Positions 8,396 through 17,444 are shown, numbered from the stretch's first letter. The stretch is DNA of 64,000 nt from Bacillus shivajii (GCF_020519665.1 NZ_CP084703.1:2108001-2172000), one strand, 5' to 3'. Made by a program: numbers and translations. The notes: generated by a model not told the origin, from the sequence alone.

Positions 8396-9391
8396 ATGAA
8401 CATTACATCGTTTCCTAGGCGCCATTATAGTATGACACCTACACCAATAGAGAAGGCAGTACGTTTTTCTGAAACATTAAAAGGGCCGAACATATACATA
8501 AAACGAGATGATATGCTTGGTTTAACGGAGGGTGGTAACAAGACGAGAAAACTGGAATTTCTCATGGGTGATGCACTGCAAAAAGGGGCGGACACGATCA
8601 TTACCGCAGGGGGAATTCAATCGAACCATTGCCGGTTAACCTTGGCTGCATGTATAAAGGAAGGATTGAAATGTATTCTCGTTTTAGAGGAAAACGAGGT
8701 GAATCAATTTCTCACAAAGACAAATGGAAATTTCCTGCTTTATCAGCTATTAGGCACCGAATCTATAAAGATTGTCTCGAACGGCACGGATGTTTATGAG
8801 GAAATGGAAATGATCGCAAAGAATGTGAAGAAGGACGGGGGAACGCCATATGTGATTCCCGTGGGCGGATCCAACGTCACAGGAATAACGGGTTATGCCG
8901 CTTGTGCAGAAGAGATTGAAAGGCAAGCAGAGGAAGAAGGGTTGCACTTCGACTACGTGGTATGTACGAGCGGAAGCGGCGGCATGCACGCTGGCTTAGT
9001 GACTGGATTTCTCGGACTTGAGAGTAGCACGAAGGTGATTGGTATCAATGTGAGCCGCGAGAAACACGAGCAGGAGGAAAATGTGTATCGTCTTGTAAAG
9101 GAGACGGCAAAGCATATTGGGTTAGATGTGGCGCCAGCGCGAGACACCGTCACTTGCTTTGATGAATATGTGGGCCCAGGATACGCGCTCCCTACAGACG
9201 AAATGGTGGAAGCGGTAAAGCTACTAGCAGGAACGGAGGCCATTTTGTTAGACCCAGTTTATACAGGAAAAACGATGGCTGGTGTGGTGGACCTCATTAA
9301 AAAAGGATTCTTTAAGCAGGACGATAACATTTTGTTCGTTCATTCAGGAGGGACACCAGCTGTTTACGCATACGGCCCGCTGTTTTATTAG
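8396..9391 (+). CDS. D-cysteine desulfhydrase / ACC deaminase-like PLP enzyme
   Basis: This 331-residue cytoplasmic PLP enzyme is of fold type II. The PLP lysine lies in GGNKTRKLEF (K49, by position equal to K51 of ACC deaminase); GGIQSNHCR and the phosphate-binding TSGSGG are intact. The family degrades D-cysteine to pyruvate, H2S and ammonia, or deaminates ACC; the former is more likely in a Bacillus. ATG 8396 follows AAGGAGAGA. Its codons look more GC-rich than those of its neighbours, hinting at transfer. Confidence 0.85.
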   Translation: MNITSFPRRHYSMTPTPIEKAVRFSETLKGPNIYIKRDDMLGLTEGGNKTRKLEFLMGDALQKGADTIITAGGIQSNHCRLTLAACIKEGLKCILVLEENEVNQFLTKTNGNFLLYQLLGTESIKIVSNGTDVYEEMEMIAKNVKKDGGTPYVIPVGGSNVTGITGYAACAEEIERQAEEEGLHFDYVVCTSGSGGMHAGLVTGFLGLESSTKVIGINVSREKHEQEENVYRLVKETAKHIGLDVAPARDTVTCFDEYVGPGYALPTDEMVEAVKLLAGTEAILLDPVYTGKTMAGVVDLIKKGFFKQDDNILFVHSGGTPAVYAYGPLFY

Positions 9392-9772
9392 TTGGGAGGG
9401 TTTTAATAGGGGGAAATCGTGAGTTTACTTCTGAAATTAGGCAAAACGCTTTCCCCTCCCTTAAGGGCGATATAATCGTTCAGTCGTTAAGTCTGGACTT
9501 TTATTCATGTAAAAGAACATCATATTTTTATTTTGTTGCAGGGCATCAAAATTATTACTGCGCAACAATAACTTCTGCTGAGAAAGAAATTACTTCAAGT
9601 GTGGCCTCAGCCGCTCCGCTTTCATTGTGTTTGGTTATAAATTTTTCATTCCTTCTTTGACTCCTTAACTATTGACAAACATAGTTTTAGAAAGTGCTTA
9701 TCAGCTTTGATTCATACCCGTGTATCCTTTTCTTACATTAGGAAACGATAATTATGATTGGAGGTGTTTCCT
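9392..9772. other. Intergenic region, no gene seen
   Basis: This 381-bp region contains a TTGTTGC...GCAACAA inverted repeat with a loop of about 22 nt (near 9533-9570) and a GGGGGAAA/TTTCCCC pair (about 9408-9457). No convincing reading frame was found. Confidence 0.4.
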
Positions 9773-9898
9773 TTGGTTAAGAAAAATGAACGTTCACGTA
9801 GCCAACAAAAACAAATGAATGATCATTATGGAAGAAAAACAGCAAAAGCAGGCTATGGTGATCAGAAGAGAGAAGGACCAAACAGACCTGCTGAATAA
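9773..9898 (+). CDS. 41-residue basic peptide, spore-protein-like
   Basis: The short frame starts at TTG 9773, with GGAGGTG 6 nt upstream, and ends before a hairpin. The product is very hydrophilic and basic (KKNERSRSQQKQ, then GRKTAKAGYGDQKR), without Cys or hydrophobic stretches. This composition is common among minor small acid-soluble spore proteins, but I cannot match it to one. Confidence 0.55.
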   Translation: MVKKNERSRSQQKQMNDHYGRKTAKAGYGDQKREGPNRPAE

Positions 9899-9952
9899 AA
9901 TATAGAGTTGCAATTGCATGAAATATGAACCGCTATTTTCATCAATCAATGA

Positions 9953-9988
9953 ATTCAGCAGCCGTAATTTATGTTTTGGCTGCTGAAT
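9953..9988 (+). terminator. Hairpin after the 41-residue peptide gene
   Basis: Perfect 11-bp stem ATTCAGCAGCC with a 14-nt loop. The following bases are only moderately T-rich. Confidence 0.6.
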
Positions 9989-10333
9989 CATACATTTCAT
10001 TACTTCTAAAAATTAAACTGCCTCTTTTTATTCATCCGAATTTTTGAATTATTGTTACAACTTCCGTCTGATGGAGTTTCAACGGCAACAAAAAAACAAG
10101 TTGTGAACATTGGAGCTGCGACTCTAGTAAATAACAGTGATATCATTCATAAAACGTGACAGCAAATTGTTGACATGCCAAATTGATAACGATAGCTACA
10201 TATAATTATTACATACAAGTGATAAAGAGGACTTATACCCTCTTATCCACAGTATTCGAGAGATTGTCAATTTCAAGAAAGATGCTGAAAATACTTTGTT
10301 TGTCTCTACACAAAAAATAATTGGAGGGGTTAT
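9989..10333. other. Intergenic region with a possible gene remnant
   Basis: A start-less open stretch at about 10016-10159 (plus) reads like the end of a protein (LPSDGVSTATKKQVVNIGAA, ending NSDIIHKT). It has no start codon or ribosome site, so it could be a decayed gene tail. The rest holds the upstream region of the 10334 gene. Confidence 0.35.
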
Positions 10334-10528
10334 GTGAGTGATGATAAGCAAGATAAATTTAATAGAGAGGAAATTAAAAGGAATCCTATGGGAAAATTTG
10401 CTGACGGGGTAAACCAATCTCAAATGGGGAATATCGGAGAATTAGCTAGAGGAGGTTGCCTAAATAACATATTAACAATTGTTCTATTGATTCTAGGATT
10501 GCTTTTCCTTACACAATGTGTTTTTTGA
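10334..10528 (+). CDS. Small single-TM protein, DUF6366-like
   Basis: This 64-residue protein starts at GTG 10334 with GGAGGGG 4 nt upstream. A hydrophilic N-terminal half (NPMGKFADGVNQSQMGN) is followed by one C-terminal span. The NPMG...Q/SxxG pattern resembles the small DUF6366 proteins of Bacillaceae, as I remember them; function is unknown. A weak hairpin (AACTCG-ctat-CGAGTT, about 10663-10678) with a T-rich tail lies downstream. Confidence 0.6.
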   Translation: MSDDKQDKFNREEIKRNPMGKFADGVNQSQMGNIGELARGGCLNNILTIVLLILGLLFLTQCVF

Positions 10529-10813
10529 AAATTGGGATAGTAAGACAAAGAAAAAAAGACCTAAGAATAGCTTTGCTTAAATACGATAAAACCGTTAATC
10601 TAGTTTCTCAAAAATGTATGTCATTCATTTGTAGTAAATTACCAAGATATATAAGTATAAAAAACTCGCTATCGAGTTCGTTAATTTTTTTGAAGGATAA
10701 TGGTAAATTCATGTTAAACATTGTGTAAGGGCAATATGATTTGTGAAAAAGTGTATTCTAAGTTGGTCTAATTGGCAAGTAGCAAAGTTAAGAATAAATG
10801 GGGAATGGATATT

Positions 10814-11010
10814 ATGAAGGTTGCATTTTTTGACAGAGATGGCACTATAATAGAGGATTATCCAGACCATGAGTGTACTTCAATAAGGCAGCAAGTATTT
10901 ATGGATAGTGCCATTAACACTCTATGAGAAGTAATAACTAAAAGATATAAAGTAATTATTATTATTTTTATTAACATGCTCAATTGGTGTATCTACAGCT
11001 ACAGTCTTAG
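10814..11010 (+). pseudogene. HAD-family phosphatase remnant (HisB-N/GmhB-like)
   Basis: From ATG 10814 the frame reads MKVAFFDRDGTIIEDYP, the nucleophile motif DxDGT of HAD phosphatases, and continues for about 37 codons to a TGA at 10931. After the TGA the similarity resumes (EVITKRYKVIIII) and then breaks up. The rest of the expected 150 or more residues is missing. I read this as an inactivated, 3'-deleted gene of the GmhB/HisB-N type. Confidence 0.75.
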
Positions 11011-11079
11011 ATGATTTCAAACTATAGTACATATACCTATATTGAAAACCTCTGTAAACTCTCAATAGAGGTGATGATA

Positions 11080-12123
11080 ATGAAAATTCTTCATTTAAAA
11101 TTAAATGTACTTCATATTGAAGAAATGAGGAAATTCTATTCAGAAACATTAGAAATGGAGATTATTAGAGAAAAAGATCATTTTTTTACAATACAAGCTG
11201 GCAAAACACAAATTGCATTTTTACAAGCGAATGATAAACCATTTTATCATTTTGCCTTTCGGGCAGGTTTTAATTTTTATGACTATATGTATGACAAACT
11301 AAGTGAAAAAGGCTTACTTCTTCCAAATGAAGAAGGTAAGACAAGGATGTATTGGGAAGGTAAACAGCTTTATTTTAAGGATCCAGATGGAAATATACTA
11401 GAGGTATTAGAAAGAAGAAACCCTTATTCAGATGTTGCAACAAGTTGGTATGACGTGTGTGAAATGGGGCTTCCATCTGAAAATGTTCAGGAACTCAGTG
11501 AATTCTTAAAGATGGTTCCAAATGAAAACAAATCGACATCAGATACATTTCGTTTCTTTGGAGATATTAGGGGGAACTTTGTTTTAGTTAAAAAAGGACG
11601 TCATTGGTATCCAACAGAGCAACCAGCAGAGATTCACCCTGTCACTATTGAAGTGGAAGGAGATCATTATCAAATCTTACAGCACTGTCACCTACCATAC
11701 ACAATCAAAGTAAAGAATACTTGGAGTACTGACTTCCCTGCTGTACAAATGAGGATTGCACGACCGACTGACAAAATGGAAGAGATAAAAAGATTTTATG
11801 AAATAGGATTAGGCTTAAGAAGAGTTGGTGAATTTCAAGGTCACCGAGGATATAAGGGTGTGATTTACGGACTTCCTAGTCTAAATTACCACCTAGAATT
11901 TACATGTCATGTTGATGGGACACCTTGTCCAGCTCCCACAAAAGACAATCTCCTTGTCTTTTATATGCCAAATCAACAAAAGGTAAACGAAATTAAGAGT
12001 CGACTTGTTAAAATGGGTTACATGGAAGTCCAAGCAGAAAACCCTTATTGGCAAGAAGGTGGAGTGACGTTTGAGGATCCTGATGGATGGAGGATCGTAT
12101 TATTTCTTTGGACAGGACTTTAA
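11080..12123 (+). CDS. Multi-domain VOC protein with YycE-like C-terminus
   Basis: The 347-residue protein appears to be a fusion of vicinal-oxygen-chelate modules. Residues 1-112 form one glyoxalase-like unit ending DPDGNILEVLE. Residues about 115-205 look like a weaker second unit. Residues about 215-347 resemble Bacillus YycE, normally a stand-alone protein (IARPTDKMEEIKRFYEIGLG, then CPAPTKDNLLVFY and FEDPDGWRIV). Substrate is unknown. ATG 11080 follows GAGGTGAT; upstream in-frame starts lack a ribosome site. Confidence 0.8.
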   Translation: MKILHLKLNVLHIEEMRKFYSETLEMEIIREKDHFFTIQAGKTQIAFLQANDKPFYHFAFRAGFNFYDYMYDKLSEKGLLLPNEEGKTRMYWEGKQLYFKDPDGNILEVLERRNPYSDVATSWYDVCEMGLPSENVQELSEFLKMVPNENKSTSDTFRFFGDIRGNFVLVKKGRHWYPTEQPAEIHPVTIEVEGDHYQILQHCHLPYTIKVKNTWSTDFPAVQMRIARPTDKMEEIKRFYEIGLGLRRVGEFQGHRGYKGVIYGLPSLNYHLEFTCHVDGTPCPAPTKDNLLVFYMPNQQKVNEIKSRLVKMGYMEVQAENPYWQEGGVTFEDPDGWRIVLFLWTGL

Positions 12124-12639
12124 AAATAGAGAGAATTCGCCGAATGGCAACCTTAAGCAAATACAGAAGGACAGTTGATATTATAGTAAAACTTTAAAAG
12201 TCTTCCTACGTTTTTAAAAAAGAAAATTTTAAATGATTGCCCACCAGGAAGATAATGTCTATTCTACATGTGATGCTCGGTAATGTCGTTAATAAAAAGT
12301 GGCTATTAAATGAAATAGAACATAATGATGACCTCTGTCATACTTTCTTAAATGTTATGAAGTTGTATTCAGAAACAACTTATAAATCGAGAAGAGAAAT
12401 GCACTATATAAAGTGCTCGCGCAGAGACAAAAAGATCGTCATCCTTAGGATGGCTATCTTTTTGTATGTTCAGGAGACTTTTGCGTTCTTTCGGACTTAA
12501 AATAAGCCCCATTAATACATAATAGCACCACCGCTCCATATCGATAAGCCAGATGAGTAATTATTAGAAAAGCAGGGTTAATCCCTGCTTTTTTATTTTG
12601 GATGTGTTAAACCTCAATGTTGATATCTTGGGATTTGAG
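12124..12639. other. Intergenic region with two hairpins
   Basis: No convincing gene is seen; the open frame at 12237-12500 lacks a ribosome site and any family resemblance. A long bulged hairpin (ACAAAAAGAT / ATCTTTTTGT, inner CATCC/GGATG) spans 12427-12465 and looks like a bidirectional terminator. Confidence 0.5.
12571..12594 (+). terminator. Intrinsic terminator
   Basis: AGCAGGG-ttaat-CCCTGCT followed by TTTTT. Confidence 0.85.
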
Positions 12640-13070
12640 GAATGGCAGGTGGTGACGCATGCGGGAACAGCAACGAGCATCACTTCTTCGAACGACTTCG
12701 AGCTGCGACGAGTAAACGCAGGAGCCACGAACCGCACTCTGAACGAGTATTTACGAGTTCAGAGAAGTTGAGGTCGTGCCCACGGCAAAGAAGACACCGT
12801 GAAAGCAAACGAAGTGCAGCTTGAACGGATGTCGCGCTTGTGCCTAGAGGTGCAAAGAGGACACCGTGAATGCAAGCAAAGTGCAGCTTGAACGGATGTC
12901 GCGCTTGTGCCTAGAGGTGCAAAGAGGACACCGTGAATGCAAGCAAAGTGCAGCTTGAACGGATGTCGCGCTTGTGCCTAGAGGTGCAAAGAGGACACCG
13001 TGAATGCAAGCAAAGTGCAGCTTGAACGGATGTCACACTTGTGCCCAGATGTGCAAGCATCCACCTATAA
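12640..13070. repeat. 67-bp tandem repeat array with dispersed-repeat flanks
   Basis: The word ACACCGTGAA/ACACCGTGAT-type unit start recurs at 12794, 12861, 12928 and 12995, an exact 67-bp period over about four units (TGTCGCGCTTGTGCCTAGAG inside each). A related single unit lies at 58613-58735. The left flank (12660-12720) shares CTGCGACGAGTAA and GCAACGAGCAT with the array inside the 42.3 kb element. The period is not a multiple of 3 and no coding capacity is apparent. Confidence 0.85.
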
Positions 13071-13269
13071 TGACGAAACTCAACAACTAACTTTAACAGA
13101 GCCTTTTTTTAAAGAAAAATATTTCCTCGGCCGAATAACGTAAATTTTAAAGGTCAGTGTAAATAACTGTTATCTCTTAGTAAAATCTTGCTATTGTTAT
13201 TAGGAAGAAATATTTTTTAAATTCAAGGTGAAAATAGTCAAGACTTAAGAAAATGAAGGGGTATTAACA

Positions 13270-15918
13270 ATGGCAAAAAATTGGTACGCATTAAAAATAG
13301 AAGGTGTATTAGAGGAGTTAAAGGTTGAACCCACTAAAGGTTTAAGTAAGGAAGAAGCACATAAAAGGTTAGAGGAAAATGGCAGAAACGAATTGCCCGA
13401 AGGTGAAAAAGAACCAGCTTTCATTAAATTTTTAAAGCAATTTAATGAAGTCCTTATCTATGTTCTGATCGTTGCTGCGATTATTACTGGGCTCCTCGGT
13501 CATTACATTGATACGATCGTGATTGTATTAGTTGTTTTAATTATTGCGATTGTCGGCTTTATTCAAGAAAACCGAGCAGAAAAAGCATTAGAAGGGATAA
13601 AAAATATGTTGTCTCTTGAAGCGACAGTTTTAAGAGGTGGTAAAAAAGTTGATGTAGATTCTGCTGAACTTGTTGTAGGTGATATCGTTTATTTAAATCC
13701 TGGAGATAAAATTCCGGCAGACTTAAGAATCATTAAGGCTGAAAATTTAACAATCGAAGAGGCAGCCTTAACTGGAGAATCTACGTCGGTTGAAAAGAAG
13801 AATGAAGTCCTTGATGAAGGGACAGTACTTGGAGATCAAATCAACATGGCATTTTCAGGTACAGCGGTTACTTCAGGTACAGGGATTGGTGTAACGGTTG
13901 CAACGGGAGAAGATACGGAGATTGGGAAAATTAATAAGTCGATCTCTGAAGTGGAAGAACTCGAAACGCCACTAATTAGGCAAACATCGAAATTTGGTAA
14001 GACGGTAACCATTGTCATTTTAATCTTAGCTGTATTAATGTATATTTTTGGATACTTCTTAAGAGAGTATGCTGCTGGAGACCTTCTTCTTTCTGTTATT
14101 GGGTTAGCTGTTGCCGCGATCCCAGAAGGGCTGCCAGCGATTGTAACGATCATATTAGCGATTGGTGTCCGAGCGATGGCAGATCAAAATGCCATAGTTC
14201 GAAATTTACCATCCGTTGAAACACTCGGAGCTGTCTCAGTTATTTGTTCTGATAAAACAGGGACATTAACAAAAAATGAAATGACGTCCACAGATGTCAT
14301 TGTAGAAAAAGGGACGTATGAAGTTTCAGGGAGAGGGTATGCGCCAGAAGGTGAGATCCTCTCAGACGATAAAGCCGTTGATGTTACGGAGCAAGAAGGG
14401 GTGGCAGAACTTTTAACAGTTGTAAAAACATGTAATGATGCTGCGTTAGACAAAGATGATGATGGACATTGGATCATTAACGGCGAACCGACAGAAGGCT
14501 GTCTATTAACACTTGCTGAAAAAGCAAAGGTCGATATTGAGCGAAAAGAAGTCCTTTCAAAAATACCATTTGATTCCTCTTATAAATATATGGCGACTTT
14601 AGTTGAAGAAAACGGGGAAAAAATGATTTATATTAAAGGGGCTCCAGACAGGTTATTAAGTATGAGTACAATCGATCAACCGGATTTTTGGCAAGAAAAA
14701 GTTAAAGGACTAGCTAATGAAGGTAAAAGAGTGATTGCGGCAGGATATAAAAAGGTGTCAGCAAATACGGAATCAATTGATCATGAGGATGTAAAAGAAG
14801 ATGTTGTATTTTTAGGAGTGGTTGGAATCATTGATCCACCTCGAGAAGAAGCAATCACCGCGATTAAAGAGTGCAAAAGAGCGGGAATTGGCGTAAAAAT
14901 GATCACCGGTGACCATAAAGACACTGCACTAGCGATCGGAAAAGATATGGGGATCACTGATAGAGATTCGGCTCTTGAAGGTAGAGAAATCGATCAATTA
15001 TCTGACGAAGAATTAGCCGAAGCTGTACAGAAGTACGATATATTTGCGAGAACAAGTCCAGAGAATAAATTGAAGCTCGTTCAAGCTCTCCAAAAAAATG
15101 ACTTTATTTGCTCGATGACCGGTGATGGAGTAAACGATGCTCCAGCGTTAAAGCAAGCAGATATCGGGGTTGCAATGGGGATAAAAGGGACTGAAGTAGC
15201 GAAAGAATCATCGGAAATGGTGCTAGTTGATGACAACTTTAATACGATATTTAATGCTGTTAAAGAAGGAAGAAAAGTATATGATAACCTGAAGAAAACG
15301 ATCCTTTTTATATTACCAACAAACGGGGCACAAGCATTCGTGTTTATTGCAAGTATTTTGTTGGGATTAGCGATGCCTTTAACGCCAGTACAAATTTTAT
15401 GGGTAAATATGGTCGTTGCCGTAACACTGTCATTAGCGATTGCCTTTGAGAGGTTAGAAAAAGAAACGATGGATAAGCCTCCAAGAAATCCAAATGCTCG
15501 ACTGTTGAGTAATTATTACATTTTCCGAATTCTGTTCGTATCATTACTCATAGGTGGAGGAACGCTTTTGGTTAATATGAATATGGCTGGTACAGGTACT
15601 TATAACCAAGAATATTTGTTTACAATTACATTAAACACGATCGTAATTGCCCAACTTTTTTATTTGTTTAACTGTCGAAAAGAGACGGGTTTTGCTTTAC
15701 GAAAGGATGAATTTTTCTCTAACAAAGCTGTATTTAAAGTTTCAGGTATTCTCATTTTGCTGCAGTTAGCGATAACGTATTTACCATTTATGAACAATAT
15801 TTTTGATACGAGTCCTTTATTAATCAACGATTGGTTATACCCAATCTTGTTAGGTATAACCGTGTTTATTGTCGTTGAAATCGAAAAAACCATCACAAGA
15901 AAAATTACTGAACAATAA
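13270..15918 (+). CDS. P-type cation-transporting ATPase (P2-like)
   Basis: The 882 residues show the full P-type layout: actuator loop TGES (168-171), M4 with PEGLP (285-289), phosphorylation site DKTGTLT (D328), hinge GDGVNDAP (from 618), and about ten membrane spans. The overall form is Ca2+-ATPase-like, exporting cations with ATP. In M6, however, the region reads WVNMVVAVTLSLA and lacks the Asp of the SERCA Ca2+ site (NxxTD), more like the Pma1/Na+-type branch as I recall it. Ion specificity is therefore open. GAAGGGG precedes ATG 13270. Confidence 0.9.
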   Translation: MAKNWYALKIEGVLEELKVEPTKGLSKEEAHKRLEENGRNELPEGEKEPAFIKFLKQFNEVLIYVLIVAAIITGLLGHYIDTIVIVLVVLIIAIVGFIQENRAEKALEGIKNMLSLEATVLRGGKKVDVDSAELVVGDIVYLNPGDKIPADLRIIKAENLTIEEAALTGESTSVEKKNEVLDEGTVLGDQINMAFSGTAVTSGTGIGVTVATGEDTEIGKINKSISEVEELETPLIRQTSKFGKTVTIVILILAVLMYIFGYFLREYAAGDLLLSVIGLAVAAIPEGLPAIVTIILAIGVRAMADQNAIVRNLPSVETLGAVSVICSDKTGTLTKNEMTSTDVIVEKGTYEVSGRGYAPEGEILSDDKAVDVTEQEGVAELLTVVKTCNDAALDKDDDGHWIINGEPTEGCLLTLAEKAKVDIERKEVLSKIPFDSSYKYMATLVEENGEKMIYIKGAPDRLLSMSTIDQPDFWQEKVKGLANEGKRVIAAGYKKVSANTESIDHEDVKEDVVFLGVVGIIDPPREEAITAIKECKRAGIGVKMITGDHKDTALAIGKDMGITDRDSALEGREIDQLSDEELAEAVQKYDIFARTSPENKLKLVQALQKNDFICSMTGDGVNDAPALKQADIGVAMGIKGTEVAKESSEMVLVDDNFNTIFNAVKEGRKVYDNLKKTILFILPTNGAQAFVFIASILLGLAMPLTPVQILWVNMVVAVTLSLAIAFERLEKETMDKPPRNPNARLLSNYYIFRILFVSLLIGGGTLLVNMNMAGTGTYNQEYLFTITLNTIVIAQLFYLFNCRKETGFALRKDEFFSNKAVFKVSGILILLQLAITYLPFMNNIFDTSPLLINDWLYPILLGITVFIVVEIEKTITRKITEQ

Positions 15919-15927
15919 ATCACGTCC

Positions 15928-15963
15928 AAGTTCTCGGCTTCTTGATTGCCGGGAACTTTTTTT
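15928..15963 (+). terminator. Terminator of the P-type ATPase gene
   Basis: AAGTTCTCGGC pairs with GCCGGGAACTT (one mismatch), followed by a run of T. Confidence 0.9.
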
Positions 15964-16141
15964 CAGTCATTATATTTGGGTAAAAAACATCAGGTCTGTT
16001 TTAAGAAAAAATTTAAAAGATATAGCTGTTTTTCTTGAATAGTCTACTATCCCTATCCAAACATCATAAACAAAGACCTTTATAATGTTGTAATATTCTC
16101 ACTCTTTGTGGGTGTATATATTACAAAGGGGGGATTGTGCA

Positions 16142-16324
16142 ATGTCGTTTGGGGAATTCATCGGAGTATTAGTTTCACCGATTGATGTGTTTGTAAATAG
16201 TTTTTCTTATAATGTCCAGATTATTATCATGATGTTCATACCCGTTGTCGTGGTGATTTATGGAGTCTCTCATTATCGTAAAATGATTAAACAGTATAAA
16301 GAATCATACGGTACAAAGCCTTAA
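16142..16324 (+). CDS. Small membrane protein, unknown
   Basis: The 60-residue protein starts at ATG 16142 behind AAAGGGGGG. One strong hydrophobic segment (about 20-45) is followed by a basic tail ending YGTKP. The last codons and stop lie inside the terminator hairpin: the stem encodes the C-terminus and TAA sits in the loop. Function is unknown. Confidence 0.6.
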   Translation: MSFGEFIGVLVSPIDVFVNSFSYNVQIIIMMFIPVVVVIYGVSHYRKMIKQYKESYGTKP

Positions 16325-16344
16325 TACGAGGCTTTGTTTTTTTT
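16313..16344 (+). terminator. Terminator overlapping the gene end
   Basis: ACAAAGCC - 9-nt loop - GGCTTTGT, followed by eight T. The upstream stop codon lies in the loop. Confidence 0.9.
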
Positions 16345-16390
16345 AGTGAGATTTTAGGAAATGAAAATTATTGCAGGTGGGAAAGTCGAT

Positions 16391-16660
16391 CGCACGTGAG
16401 ACAGAATTACCCCACGTGAGACGAGATAATCGCACGTGAGTCGAGTCTGATCGCACGTGAGGCGAGGTAATCGCACATGAGACAGAATTACCGCACGCGA
16501 GGCGAGATAATCGCACGTGAGACAGACTTACCGCACGTGAGCCGGGTTAATCGCACGCGAGGCGAGATGATCGCACGTGAGCCGAGATAATCGCACACGA
16601 GGCGAGATAATCGCACGTGAGACAGAATTACCGCACGTGAGCCGAGCTCATCATATACGA
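16391..16660. repeat. 20-bp tandem array with CACGTG core
   Basis: About 14 units with a 20-bp period (one spaced 21), typified by TCGCACGTGAGACGAGATAA. The CGCACGTGAG half is well conserved and contains the palindromic hexamer CACGTG; the second half alternates between AGACAGAATTAC-like and GGCGAGATAAT-like forms. It fills the gap between two genes. No frame or known function. Confidence 0.92.
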
Positions 16661-16766
16661 GAATAAAGAAGTGAGTTAAATAATTTGAAGCTTAAACGTT
16701 TAAATGTTAGGTTATATAATTAATACATATTTTTAATCGTCAGTTCAAAAGGAGTCACGTTCATCT

Positions 16767-17438
16767 ATGCCAACGAAGCTGTTAATAAAAATCGGACTAT
16801 TTTCACTTATCATCCTTTTTCTTTTTTGGTTGAATCATTCATTTTTAAATTTACATCCTGAACAAATCCAAAAAACGGTACTTTCATTTGGGATATGGGC
16901 ACCGCTCATTTTTATCCTCATGTTTGCGATTCGTCCGTTTGTATTGTTCCCAGCATCAATACTCGCGATCGCTGGCGGTTTATCATTTGGCCCGTTGATC
17001 GGACCAATCGTAACATACATTGGGTCATTGTCTGGAGCGGCTTTGTCGTTTATGTTCGTCCGTAAACTTGGACATTCTTTTACACAAAAAGAGTGGCAAG
17101 GGAAGGGGAAGCACCTTCAAAAGCGGATCGAAGAAAATGGTTTCTTTTACGTGTTAGCATTACGTATCATTCCGGTCATTAACTTTGACTTTGTTAGTTA
17201 CTTATCAGGTTTATCAAGGATTGAATTTCGGAAATATATCGGTGCAACGATGCTTGGGATTATTCCAGGGACGCTTGCTTTCAACTTTTTAGGTGCGACA
17301 TTTGTTGAAATGAATTTTACGATGGTATTTATCACTAGTCTCCTATTTGTGATTGCATTTTCTGTACCTATCATTATCCGCAAGCGACTTGAAAAGAAAA
17401 ACATTCGCGTTGATTTACTACCAGACGAAGAACTGTAA
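16767..17438 (+). CDS. TVP38/TMEM64 family membrane protein
   Basis: The 223-residue integral membrane protein has five to six spans and the signature of the TVP38/TMEM64 (SNARE-associated, VTT) family: FPASILAIAGGLSFGPLIG, the basic loop, and ALRIIPVINFDFVSYLSGLS with GIIPGTLAFNFLG. Bacterial members are linked to lipid scrambling or transport; the exact role is unknown. The ribosome site AAAAGGAG lies about 12 nt before ATG 16767, which is longer than usual. Confidence 0.88.
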   Translation: MPTKLLIKIGLFSLIILFLFWLNHSFLNLHPEQIQKTVLSFGIWAPLIFILMFAIRPFVLFPASILAIAGGLSFGPLIGPIVTYIGSLSGAALSFMFVRKLGHSFTQKEWQGKGKHLQKRIEENGFFYVLALRIIPVINFDFVSYLSGLSRIEFRKYIGATMLGIIPGTLAFNFLGATFVEMNFTMVFITSLLFVIAFSVPIIIRKRLEKKNIRVDLLPDEEL

Positions 17439-17444
17439 TGAAAG

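Noticed and set aside
10016-10159. Start-less open stretch of 47 codons
   Set aside because: Protein-like but without start, ribosome site or known family; noted only as a possible remnant.
12237-12500. 87-codon frame between the VOC gene and the array
   Set aside because: No ribosome site, overlaps a strong hairpin, no recognisable features.
12642-12824. 60-codon frame at the start of the 67-bp array
   Set aside because: Repeat-derived, no ribosome site, Arg/Ser/His-rich composition typical of a shadow frame.
16391-16660. The 20-bp array considered as a CRISPR
   Set aside because: Units are contiguous with no unique spacers, the period is too short, and no cas genes are present.
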